This document shows, piece after piece, positions 44,512 to 54,117 of a stretch of DNA of 64,000 nt. The DNA is from Streptococcus pneumoniae. Its GTDB lineage: Bacteria > Bacillota > Bacilli > Lactobacillales > Streptococcaceae. The translations under genes were made by a program, and so were the position numbers. Under the pieces are notes generated by a model. That model was not told the DNA's origin. It saw only the letters and a list, made by a program, of their open reading frames with translations, and did not search any database. Location: positions 372,001-436,000 of the forward strand of contig JBFDTN010000001.1 of NCBI GenBank assembly GCA_040719455.1, read 5' to 3'. Position 1 is the stretch's first letter; every line of letters starts with the position of its first letter.

Positions 44512-45781
44512 GCACCAAGAGATTTTGGCTTATTTAGAGAGTTTGCCAATAGGCAAGCGAGTTAGTGTGCGTAGTGTGTCAAATTTCCTTGATGTGAGCG
44601 AAGGAACGGCTTATCGAGCGATTAAAGAAGCTGAAAATCGAGGTTTGGTAGAAACGAGACCTCGTAGTGGAACGGTTCGAATCAAATCTGCTAAGGTGAA
44701 TATGGAGCATTTGACCTTTCAAGATATCGTTGAGATTACCGGCTCTCAGGTTTTGGCAGGTCAAGCAGGATTGCAAAAAGAGTTTAGCAAGTTTTCAATC
44801 GGTGCTATGACCGAGAAAAATCTCCTACGCTATCTGACTGCAGAAGGCTTGGTGATTGTCGGAGATAGGAGAGAAATTCAGCTGCTCGCTTTAAAGCACG
44901 AGAATGCGGTGCTCGTGACAGGTGGTTTGGAAGTAGATGAGGAAGTTCTTAGCTTGGCTGATCAATTAGCCATGCCTGTTCTTCGTAGTCACCATGACAC
45001 CTATACCGTTGCGACCATTATCAATCGTGCGCTTTCCAATATTCAAATTAAAACCGATATTTTGACGGTTGAGCAGGTCTATCGTTCTGCCCATGATTAT
45101 GGCTTTTTATACCAAGGAGACACGGTTCGTGATTATCTGGACTTGGTTCGGAAAAATCGCAATAGCCGTTTTCCTGTTCTCAATGATCAGCAAGTGGTGG
45201 TTGGGGTTGTCACCATGCGGGATGCAGGAGATAAATCCCCTCAAACACTGCTTTCAAAAGTCATGTCTAAAGACATTTACACGGTTAGTCTTAATACCAG
45301 TATTGCCAATGTCAGCCAGCGAATGATTGCAGAAGACTTTGAGATGGTTCCTGTCATTCGCCACAATCAAACCCTCATGGGAGTGATTACCAGACGAGAT
45401 GTGATGGATAAGATGAACCGTGAGCAGGTGTCGAGCCTACCGACCTTTAGTGACCAATTAGCCCAAAAATTAAGCCAAGAAAAGGACGGCTACCAGCTGA
45501 CCATTGAGCCGTCTATGTTGGAAAGTAATGGCGTCTTATCGCACGGTGTGTTGACAGAAATGCTCATGCTTGCGACTGGTCAACTACCAACATTAGGTCA
45601 GAGAAATCTAATGATTGAACAGCTGACCGTTTATTTTTTGCACGCTGTGCAGGTCGATGACACCTTATGGATTTGCCCAAAAGTGGTTCATGAGACTAGA
45701 CGATCCGCCCTTATTGAATACCAAGTTTGTTTAGCAGAAACCCTTGTTGCAAAAGCAACGATTACCGTAAAAATTAACTAA
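44504..45781 (+). CDS. spxR: CBS-HotDog domain transcription factor SpxR
   Basis: A 425-residue protein with an N-terminal wHTH (about 1-65, VRSVSNFLDVSEGTAYRAIKEAENRGLVETRPRSGTVRI in part), a DRTGG-like domain (about 70-185) and two CBS domains (about 195-310, with FPVLNDQQVVVGVVTMRDA and VPVIRHNQTLMGVITRRDV). A C-terminal hot-dog thioesterase-like domain (about 320-425) completes it. This layout is that of pneumococcal SpxR, a positive regulator of pyruvate oxidase, and of B. subtilis YtoI. CBS domains suggest an adenine-nucleotide signal. map follows after 9 nt. Confidence 0.82.
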   Translation: MSKHQEILAYLESLPIGKRVSVRSVSNFLDVSEGTAYRAIKEAENRGLVETRPRSGTVRIKSAKVNMEHLTFQDIVEITGSQVLAGQAGLQKEFSKFSIGAMTEKNLLRYLTAEGLVIVGDRREIQLLALKHENAVLVTGGLEVDEEVLSLADQLAMPVLRSHHDTYTVATIINRALSNIQIKTDILTVEQVYRSAHDYGFLYQGDTVRDYLDLVRKNRNSRFPVLNDQQVVVGVVTMRDAGDKSPQTLLSKVMSKDIYTVSLNTSIANVSQRMIAEDFEMVPVIRHNQTLMGVITRRDVMDKMNREQVSSLPTFSDQLAQKLSQEKDGYQLTIEPSMLESNGVLSHGVLTEMLMLATGQLPTLGQRNLMIEQLTVYFLHAVQVDDTLWICPKVVHETRRSALIEYQVCLAETLVAKATITVKIN

Positions 45782-45790
45782 GGAGAGAAG

Positions 45791-46651
45791 ATGATTACTT
45801 TAAAATCACAACGAGAAATTGATGCTATGAAGCGAGCAGGTGATGTGCTTGCTAGCATTCATATTGGTCTTCGTGACCTGATTAAGCCAGGGCTTGATAT
45901 GTGGGAAGTAGAAGAGTATGTTCGCAGACGCTGTAAGGAAGAAAATGTTTTGCCTTTACAAATTGGCGTTGATGGTCACTTGATGGACTATCCTTACGCA
46001 ACTTGCTGCGGCTTGAATGATGAGGTGGCGCATGCCTTTCCACGTCATTATATCTTGAAAGAAGGAGATTTGCTCAAGGTCGATATGGTCTTGAGTGAAC
46101 CGATTGACAAAGCTGTTTTGGATGTGTCGAAATTAGACTTCAACAATGTAGAGATGATGAAAAAACACACTGAATCTTATGCAGGTGGCGTAGCAGATTC
46201 TTGCTGGGCTTACGCTGTTGGTGAGGTGAGCCAAGAAGTCAAGGATCTTATGGACGTGACCAAGGAATGTCTCTACCGAGGTATTCAAGAAGCTCGTGTT
46301 GGTAACCGTATCGGAGATATTGGTGCTGCTATTCAAGAATACGCTGAAAGCAAGGGCTATGGTGTGGTTCGTGACTTGGTCGGACACGGTGTTGGACCAA
46401 CCATGCATGAGGAGCCAATGGTGCCTCACTATGGTCGTGCAGGTCGAGGACTTCGCTTACGAGAAGGGATGGTCTTGACCATTGAGCCTATGATTAATAC
46501 TGGCACATGGGAAATCGATACCGATGAAAAGACTGGCTGGGCACATAAAACGCTTGACGGTGGTTTGTCTTGCCAATACGAACACCAATTTGTCATCACA
46601 AAAGACGGACCAGTGATTTTGACCAGTCAAGGTGAAGAAGGAACTTATTAA
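45791..46651 (+). CDS. map: Methionine aminopeptidase, type I, streptococcal variant
   Basis: A 286-residue enzyme that removes initiator methionine. Metal ligands lie in LLKVDMVLS, the second aspartate region, VGHGVGPTMHEEP, TIEPM and QYEHQFVIT. Between the two aspartates there is an inserted segment (LDVSKLDFNNVEMMKKHTES, in part) of the kind described for streptococcal type I variants. The substrate pocket block CGLNDEVAHAFP is normal. AAGGAGAG precedes the ATG. Confidence 0.95.
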   Translation: MITLKSQREIDAMKRAGDVLASIHIGLRDLIKPGLDMWEVEEYVRRRCKEENVLPLQIGVDGHLMDYPYATCCGLNDEVAHAFPRHYILKEGDLLKVDMVLSEPIDKAVLDVSKLDFNNVEMMKKHTESYAGGVADSCWAYAVGEVSQEVKDLMDVTKECLYRGIQEARVGNRIGDIGAAIQEYAESKGYGVVRDLVGHGVGPTMHEEPMVPHYGRAGRGLRLREGMVLTIEPMINTGTWEIDTDEKTGWAHKTLDGGLSCQYEHQFVITKDGPVILTSQGEEGTY

Positions 46652-46711
46652 AGGAGGCAAAAGTAGATAGGCGATCATTTTTGGGTCTATCTTCTTTTTG
46701 TATGAGGAGGT

Positions 46712-47620
46712 ATGATGAAAAAGATTCGTCAATGGGTTGAGGACAATACCTTTATTCAGGCGTTTTTGACCTTTTATAGAAGCTCTGATAGCGATGTGAC
46801 TAGTATTGCGGTTGCCTATTATTTTTTGATTTCCATTTTTCCGCTTCTGTTGATTGTGACTAATATCTTGCCTTATTTCCATATTCCGATGGAGGATTTT
46901 TTAGGGACTTTACAGCAGATTTTGCCAGATTCTATCTATGAGGTGGTAGCAAGTACGGTTAAAAAGGTCTTAACGCAGCCATCAAATAGTCTTTTGAGTT
47001 TCTCGGTGATTTCGGCTCTGTGGACCTTTTCTCAGTCCATGACCTTTTTACAAAAAGCCTTTAACAAGGCGTATGGAATCGTGAAAGGTCGAGGAATGGT
47101 CTGGCAACGCTTGTTGAGCGTCTTAGTCAGTATAGCTCTTCAAGTCTTATTGGTGTTATCTCTCGGATTAACACTGTTTGGGCGGATGCTATTGAATGTT
47201 GTTCATGGGATTTTTCCCTTTAATGACCAAATCTATCAAAGCCTGCAAAGTATGACCCAGCCGACCATGTATTTATTATTGTTTTTATCGCTCACCATGC
47301 TGTATTATTTTTTACCAGATGTTGCCATTCCAAAGATTCGCTATGTTTTGCCAGGAACCGTCTTTAGCATGACTATTCTCTTTGCGATTTTAAATCTATT
47401 TTCCACTTATTTGGAAAATTACATTAGTCACTTTTTAGATGTGCGTGTGGTGGGTTCTGTTTTGGTGATCGGTCTAATGGTCTGGTTTATCCTGTTGTCG
47501 AAAATCTTGATTTATGGGGCGATTTTAAATGCCAGTTACCAAAGCTGCAAGGAAGAAAACATCAAGGCTAAAGAAGTGGGCAAACACCGGCTTTTTGCAA
47601 AAGATGGAAAAGGAGAGTAA
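46712..47620 (+). CDS. YihY/BrkB-family inner membrane protein
   Basis: A 302-residue protein with about six helices: SIAVAYYFLISIFPLLLIVTNIL, LLSFSVISALWTFSQSMTFLQKAFNKAYG, SIALQVLLVLSLGLTLFG, YLLLFLSLTMLYYFLPDV and SVLVIGLMVWFILLSKILIYGAILNASY (each in part). The family was once misnamed ribonuclease BN and its role is undefined. GAGGAGG lies just before the ATG pair at 46712 and 46715. A weak hairpin (AGATAG/CTATCT, 46664-46699) precedes it. Confidence 0.85.
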   Translation: MMKKIRQWVEDNTFIQAFLTFYRSSDSDVTSIAVAYYFLISIFPLLLIVTNILPYFHIPMEDFLGTLQQILPDSIYEVVASTVKKVLTQPSNSLLSFSVISALWTFSQSMTFLQKAFNKAYGIVKGRGMVWQRLLSVLVSIALQVLLVLSLGLTLFGRMLLNVVHGIFPFNDQIYQSLQSMTQPTMYLLLFLSLTMLYYFLPDVAIPKIRYVLPGTVFSMTILFAILNLFSTYLENYISHFLDVRVVGSVLVIGLMVWFILLSKILIYGAILNASYQSCKEENIKAKEVGKHRLFAKDGKGE

Positions 47621-47621
47621 G

Positions 47622-48662
47622 ATGGATTCCGTTGAAGAGTATTTAGCAGATTTACAGGATCACTTAGAGGGTCTTGAAACTGCGCAAGAAAGAGAAGCCT
47701 ATATGATTGCTTGTATCAAAGAAATCGATGAGGTCAGAAATTTCCCGCTTTTAGCAGAAATATCTGAGTATATCGTGGCAGGCGAAAGCGTTGCAGAGCA
47801 TTTTTCTCCTTCTTTAAAAATGAGCGCCCTGCATTGGTTGATCCATCAAATTGGTCGTGCCATAGAGCAGACCGAGGACCACGAAGGGGAAAAACGGATG
47901 CGCTTGTACTATCATATGTATGATTACATGTGGTATTTAAAGTGGGTGCTGCCGACTTTGCCGACCAGTCTTCCTTTGACTAGAGATGTGATTGAGCAGG
48001 CAAATCAGTTGATGCTTGAACAGTACCAAGAGCTGGATTTCAGTTTAGCCATGTATGATAAAACTCTTATGCTAGAGGCCATGGCAATGGGGGACAAGGT
48101 AGATGCAGCTAAGCATTATAGGGCTTGGCAGGAAGGTGCGTTTGAGCGAGATGCTATGAGTGACTGTGAAGCTTGTGAAGTCGCAGAGCAGGTCAATTAT
48201 TTGAGCTTTGCAGGTAAGCATGAGAAAGCCCTACAAAAGGCTGAGCCTATTTTACAGGGGCAGCTCGAGTGTGCTGAGGTTCCACATACTATCTATGGCT
48301 CGGTCTTAAAAAGCCTGTATGCTCTAGGAAGACTAGATGCGGTAGAGGACTTGCTCCCAACAGCTATCCAAAGTATCGAAGAGGAGGCAAATCTCTTGTC
48401 TAATTTGACAGATATTATTGAGATTGCCCTGCGGATGGGAGATGAACTCTTGGCTCAGGAATTGATGGTAGCACACGAAGGTGAGATTTTGGCATTGGCA
48501 CGCGACTTGACGACAATGAAGTATTTTATTGCGACTTCCCCATTAGGCGAAGAGTATCTTGAGCGTGCGAGAGAATGGGCAGCTTACTTTGATGAGCGCA
48601 ATCAAAATCGTTATTATAGCGAGTATTTAGCTTCTTATCTAAAAGATGTCGAAGAATTTTAA
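47622..48662 (+). CDS. TPR-like protein (DUF3196-type)
   Basis: A 346-residue soluble helical protein. It opens MDSVEEYLADLQDHLEG and continues in repeated helix pairs, for example ALQKAEPILQGQLECAEVPHTIYGSVLKSLYALGRLDAVEDLL (in part). It resembles the streptococcal DUF3196 group. The ATG at 47622 follows AAAAGGAGAG and sits one base after the preceding stop. The long ORF from 47529 overlaps the BrkB-like gene and is rejected. Function unknown. Confidence 0.65.
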   Translation: MDSVEEYLADLQDHLEGLETAQEREAYMIACIKEIDEVRNFPLLAEISEYIVAGESVAEHFSPSLKMSALHWLIHQIGRAIEQTEDHEGEKRMRLYYHMYDYMWYLKWVLPTLPTSLPLTRDVIEQANQLMLEQYQELDFSLAMYDKTLMLEAMAMGDKVDAAKHYRAWQEGAFERDAMSDCEACEVAEQVNYLSFAGKHEKALQKAEPILQGQLECAEVPHTIYGSVLKSLYALGRLDAVEDLLPTAIQSIEEEANLLSNLTDIIEIALRMGDELLAQELMVAHEGEILALARDLTTMKYFIATSPLGEEYLERAREWAAYFDERNQNRYYSEYLASYLKDVEEF

Positions 48663-48697
48663 AAAACCAAGTGAGTCATTTCACTTGGTTTTTTAAA
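48661..48697. terminator. Bidirectional terminator
   Basis: AAAACCAAGTGA and TCACTTGGTTTT form a perfect 12-bp stem with a GTCATT loop between convergent genes. Confidence 0.93.
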
Positions 48698-49133
48698 ATT
48701 TACGAGTCTTAAAGACAAATACTTTACTGAAAATATAGTTGAGGACGATGATGCTGACCTGGGCTATCAAGCTTTCGATAAAGTCAATCGCAGCTGGATC
48801 ATCGTGGACAAATTGCCCGATGATATGCGGAAATTGCTTGATAAAAAGAAAGGTCATGCCTAAATCAAAGACAAAGGTCACGAGTCGTGCAGCACCAAAT
48901 TTAACCAAGCGCATCAACCAACCTGATCTTGCCTGCTTAAAGACGAAGATGTCGTTGGTGATAAAGGCAAATAAAACAGCGGTGATATTTGCCACAGCAG
49001 TAGCAAGAAAGGAATCTTTACTAATCGTAAAGATGGTAAGGCGCGTGAGGAGGTAAACCAGTGTGCTTAGAACTCCAAAGAATAGATAGGACAAGATTTC
49101 ATTGTCAAAAAAAGCTTTTATCAATTTTTTCAT
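48693..49133 (-). CDS. GtrA family membrane protein
   Basis: A 146-residue protein with four helices, e.g. ILSYLFFGVLSTLVYLLTRL and IAQVSIIVLNYIFSKVFVFK, the GtrA (PF04138) pattern with the conserved NDIFVFK and NYIFSKVFVFK repeats. Family members move lipid-linked sugars for wall or teichoic acid decoration. No glycosyltransferase partner is adjacent, so its pathway is unclear. Confidence 0.85.
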   Translation of the reverse strand: MKKLIKAFFDNEILSYLFFGVLSTLVYLLTRLTIFTISKDSFLATAVANITAVLFAFITNDIFVFKQARSGWLMRLVKFGAARLVTFVFDLGMTFLFIKQFPHIIGQFVHDDPAAIDFIESLIAQVSIIVLNYIFSKVFVFKTRKF

Positions 49134-49191
49134 GTCTTTAAGTCTATCATATTTTTGAAAATTATGCTATACTAGAAAACGTTGTAAGGAT

Positions 49192-49217
49192 AAAAGCTAG
49201 GAAATCTAGGCTTTTTT
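49192..49217 (+). terminator. Terminator-like hairpin ahead of the preQ1-II riboswitch
   Basis: AAAAGCTAG and CTAGGCTTTT pair with one bulged G and are followed by a T run. It lies between an extended -10 promoter (TGC-TATACT, 49165-49173) and the aptamer, so it would cut the queT transcript short unless bypassed. Confidence 0.55.
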
Positions 49218-49230
49218 GTCTTTCACAACC

Positions 49231-49287
49231 CTTGGCACTTCCATCCTTTAGCCAAGCATATTACACGCGGTTTAGCCGCCAAAGGAG
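49231..49287 (+). ncRNA. preQ1-II riboswitch
   Basis: CUUGGC...GCCAAG forms the main helix, followed by the highly conserved CAUAUUACACGCGG, a CGGUUUAGCCG hairpin and CCAAAGGAG. This is the class II preQ1 (COG4708) motif found before streptococcal queT genes. The end of the motif is the ribosome binding site itself, so preQ1 binding would block translation. Confidence 0.93.
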
Positions 49288-49292
49288 TTTAA

Positions 49293-49802
49293 ATGAAGAA
49301 AAATACTGTTCGTGATATGGCACAGATTGCCATTGTTGCTGCGATTTATGTCGCTTTGACCTTAACCCCACCGTTGAATGCGATTAGCTATGGGGCTTAT
49401 CAGTTTCGGATTTCTGAGATGATGAATTTTATGGCCTTTTATAAACCCAAGTATATCATTGGGGTGACTCTAGGCTGTATGATTGCTAATTTCTTTAGTT
49501 TTGGTCTGATTGATGTCTTTGTCGGAGGAGGCTCGACCTTGGTCTTTTTAGGTCTAGGTGTTTATTTCTTCCGCCAATATATGAATGAGCGCTTGTTTGG
49601 TGGAGTTTTCAATAAGGCTTTTGTCTATTTTGCAGTCTTTTTCTCCCTGTCTATGGTGACGATTGCAGCTGAGCTTACGATTGTGGCACAGGCACCATTT
49701 TGGTTGACATGGTTCACAACGGCTATCGGCGAATTTGCTTCGCTCCTTGTTGGAGGAGTTATCATGGATAAATTAGGGAAACGGATTGATTTAACCCTGT
49801 AA
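49293..49802 (+). CDS. queT: QueT, ECF S component for queuosine precursor
   Basis: A 169-residue membrane protein of the QueT (COG4708) family: DMAQIAIVAAIYVALTLTPPLNAISYGAYQFRISEMMNFMAFY (in part), VTLGCMIANFFSFGLIDVFVGGGSTLVFL (in part). The preQ1-II riboswitch upstream supports transport of preQ0/preQ1 or queuine for tRNA modification. It uses the common ECF module. Confidence 0.93.
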   Translation: MKKNTVRDMAQIAIVAAIYVALTLTPPLNAISYGAYQFRISEMMNFMAFYKPKYIIGVTLGCMIANFFSFGLIDVFVGGGSTLVFLGLGVYFFRQYMNERLFGGVFNKAFVYFAVFFSLSMVTIAAELTIVAQAPFWLTWFTTAIGEFASLLVGGVIMDKLGKRIDLTL

Positions 49803-49809
49803 GTAATAG

Positions 49810-49833
49810 AAGTTGGGCGAGGCTCAACTTTTT
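49810..49833 (+). terminator. Terminator after queT
   Basis: AAGTTG pairs with CAACTT around GGCGAGGCT, followed by TTTT. The following 49834-49950 shows nothing further. Confidence 0.65.
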
Positions 49834-49955
49834 TAGATAGTGGGGTGAGAAAGGTATAAGACACGACAAAGGGTTGCAGATAGAGTTGAAGTTCATCAAA
49901 GTGATTGAATGATGTCTTACTTTTTGTTCAATCCACTATCAATCATAAAAAATAC

Positions 49956-49986
49956 TTGACTTGGAGTGCACTCCAAGTGTTATACT
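49956..49986 (+). promoter_or_regulatory. MerR-type promoter of the alcohol dehydrogenase gene
   Basis: TTGACT (49956-49961) and TATACT (49981-49986) are 19 bp apart, two more than usual. The spacer contains the perfect palindrome CTTGGAGTGCACTCCAAG (49960-49977). Overlong spacers with such a palindrome are the hallmark of MerR-family activation; the sequence resembles NmlR/AdhR sites. The regulator gene is not in the window. Confidence 0.85.
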
Positions 49987-50020
49987 GGAACTATTCCAGC
50001 AAAGAAAGTGAGGAAATGTG

Positions 50021-51070
50021 ATGAAAACAGCGATTTTTGAAAAGGCTGGTTCGATGATTATCGGTGAGGTGGATAAGCCTCAGATTCAGGAAAATGATGA
50101 TGTGATTATCAAGATTGTGCGGGCTTGTGTCTGTGGATCAGACCTCTGGTCTTATTCGCACGGAGATGAGCGCGAAGCGCATTCGATGAACTCAGGGCAC
50201 GAGGCACTGGGGATTGTCGAAGAAGTGGGAAGCGAGATTACCACAGTCAAGCCAGGTGATTTTGTCATTGTGCCATTTACCCATGGATGTGGGCATTGCG
50301 ATGCCTGCCGTGCAGGATTTGACGGGACATGTGACAATCACCCAGCACCGACCAACTGGGGCGGTGGTTTCCAGTCTGAGTACTTGCGTTTCCACTATGG
50401 AAATTGGGCATTGATTAAGGTGCCAGGTCAGCCTTCTGACTACTCAGAAGGTATGCTCAAGTCTCTTTTGACTTTGGCAGATGTGATGCCGACAGGCTAC
50501 CATGCAGCCCGTGTTGCAAATGTTCAGCGTGGTGACAAGGTCGTGGTCATTGGTGACGGTGCGGTTGGTCAATGTGCAGTCATAGCGGCTAAAATGATGG
50601 GAGCTTCTCAGATTGTCTTGATGAGCCGCCATGCTGATCGTCAGGCTATGGCTCTCGAATCTGGTGCGACAGCTGTGGTCGCAGAACGCGGTGAAGAAGG
50701 CATTGCCAAAGTTCGTGAGATTTTAGGTGGTGGGGCAGACGCAGCGCTTGAATGTGTGGGAACAGAAGCTGCAATCGAGCAAGCCTTGGGCGTTCTTCAT
50801 AATGGCGGACGTGTCGGCTTTGTCGGAGTTCCGCATTACAATAGCCGTCCACTCGGATCAACCTTTGCCCAAAATATCTCTGTTGCAGGTGGCTCAGCCT
50901 CTGTGACAACCTATAACAAACAAGTCTTGCTCAAAGCTGTGCTTGATGGGGACATCAACCCAGGTCGTGTTTTTACCAAGACCTATGCACTAGAGGATGT
51001 CAACCAAGCTTATCAAGACATGGCAGATCGTAAAGAGATTAAATCGATGCTAATCGTTGCTGAAGATTAA
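50021..51070 (+). CDS. Zinc-dependent alcohol dehydrogenase family protein
   Basis: A 349-residue medium-chain dehydrogenase. Catalytic zinc ligands are in VCGSDLW and NSGHEALG; the structural zinc site is CGHCDACRAGFDGTC; the NAD(P) site is VVVIGDGAVGQCAVIAA. The promoter suggests induction by aldehydes or other electrophiles via a MerR-type regulator, so the enzyme probably detoxifies aldehydes. ATG 50021 follows GTGAGG; a GTG one codon earlier is less likely. Monocistronic. Confidence 0.9.
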   Translation: MKTAIFEKAGSMIIGEVDKPQIQENDDVIIKIVRACVCGSDLWSYSHGDEREAHSMNSGHEALGIVEEVGSEITTVKPGDFVIVPFTHGCGHCDACRAGFDGTCDNHPAPTNWGGGFQSEYLRFHYGNWALIKVPGQPSDYSEGMLKSLLTLADVMPTGYHAARVANVQRGDKVVVIGDGAVGQCAVIAAKMMGASQIVLMSRHADRQAMALESGATAVVAERGEEGIAKVREILGGGADAALECVGTEAAIEQALGVLHNGGRVGFVGVPHYNSRPLGSTFAQNISVAGGSASVTTYNKQVLLKAVLDGDINPGRVFTKTYALEDVNQAYQDMADRKEIKSMLIVAED

Positions 51071-51076
51071 GACGTT

Positions 51077-51111
51077 AAAGACCTTGTTCGTCATCGAGCA
51101 GGTCTTTTTTT
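51077..51111 (+). terminator. Terminator after the alcohol dehydrogenase gene
   Basis: AAAGACCT pairs with AGGTCTTT, with an inner GTTCG/CGAGC, followed by T residues. Confidence 0.88.
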
Positions 51112-51154
51112 GAATGGAGCAGGCGTTTTTACTCATGATTTTTGATTTTCCTAG

Positions 51155-53149
<1,995 letters not shown>

Positions 53150-53157
53150 AGGTTAGG

Positions 53158-54117
53158 ATGGAAACAAGTAGAAAACGAGCACGGCTCATTTATAATCCGA
53201 CGTCAGGTCAGGAGATTATTAAGAAAAATATAGCAGAAGTGCTGGATGTGTTAGAAGATGTGGGCTATGAAACCAGCGCTTATCAAACAACACCAGAGCC
53301 CTTGTCTGCCCAAAAAGAGGCAGAGCGAGCAGCTAGAGCAGGCTTTGATTTGATTATCGCAGCAGGGGGGGACGGCACGATTAACGAAGTGGTCAATGGA
53401 GTGGCTAGTTTGGAAAACCGACCTAAACTTGCTTTTATTCCGACTGGAACGACCAATGATTATGCGCGTGCCCTAAAAATCCCTATGGGAGATCCCGTTG
53501 CCGCAGCTCGAATCATTGAGAAAAACCAAACAATTAAGATGGATATTGGACGCGCTTATGGTGAAAAATACTTTATCAACATTGCCGCAGCAGGAACACT
53601 TACCGAGCTGACTTATAGCGTGCCAAGTGAGGTCAAATCACGTCTGGGTTATCTAGCCTATGTCGCAAAAGGTGCAGAAATGTTGCCCAAAACCAAGAGT
53701 CGTCCGGTGCGGATTGAACATGACCATGGTGTGTTTGAGGGCAATGTATCCCTAATCTTTGCCGGCTTGACCAATTCTATTGCAGGTTTTGAGCAGTTGG
53801 CACCCGATGCCAAGCTTGATGACGGGAATTTTACCCTAATTTTGGTCAAGACAGCCAAGGTCTTTGATATGTTGAGTCTCATGATTCAAGCCATGAATGG
53901 TGGTCAGCATGTCACAGATAGCAATGTCGAATACCTCAAAACGAGTAAATTAACTCTTGAGGTACTAGACCCTGATAATCCCTTTATGCTCAATCTTGAT
54001 GGAGAATACGGCGGTGATACTCCAGTGACCTTGGAAGTGTTGAATAATCATTTGGAGTTCTTTGTCAATATGGATGAGATTAGCAATGACGCCTTGTCAG
54101 AAGAGGGGAGTGGCTAG
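53158..54117 (+). CDS. Diacylglycerol kinase family lipid kinase (DgkB-like)
   Basis: A 319-residue DAGK-catalytic-domain protein. It has ARLIYNPTSGQE at the start, the nucleotide loop IIAAGGDGTINEVVNGV, FIPTGTTNDYARALKIP, and the C-terminal NLDGEYGGDTPV. DgkB recycles diacylglycerol released by lipoteichoic acid synthesis into phosphatidic acid. It stands between ligA and pulA with very short gaps, so it is probably co-transcribed with both. Confidence 0.9.
   Translation: METSRKRARLIYNPTSGQEIIKKNIAEVLDVLEDVGYETSAYQTTPEPLSAQKEAERAARAGFDLIIAAGGDGTINEVVNGVASLENRPKLAFIPTGTTNDYARALKIPMGDPVAAARIIEKNQTIKMDIGRAYGEKYFINIAAAGTLTELTYSVPSEVKSRLGYLAYVAKGAEMLPKTKSRPVRIEHDHGVFEGNVSLIFAGLTNSIAGFEQLAPDAKLDDGNFTLILVKTAKVFDMLSLMIQAMNGGQHVTDSNVEYLKTSKLTLEVLDPDNPFMLNLDGEYGGDTPVTLEVLNNHLEFFVNMDEISNDALSEEGSG

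Noticed and set aside
47529..47621. N-terminal extension of the DUF3196-type protein
   Set aside because: It overlaps the end of the BrkB-like gene in another frame, and the ATG at 47622 has a strong ribosome binding site.
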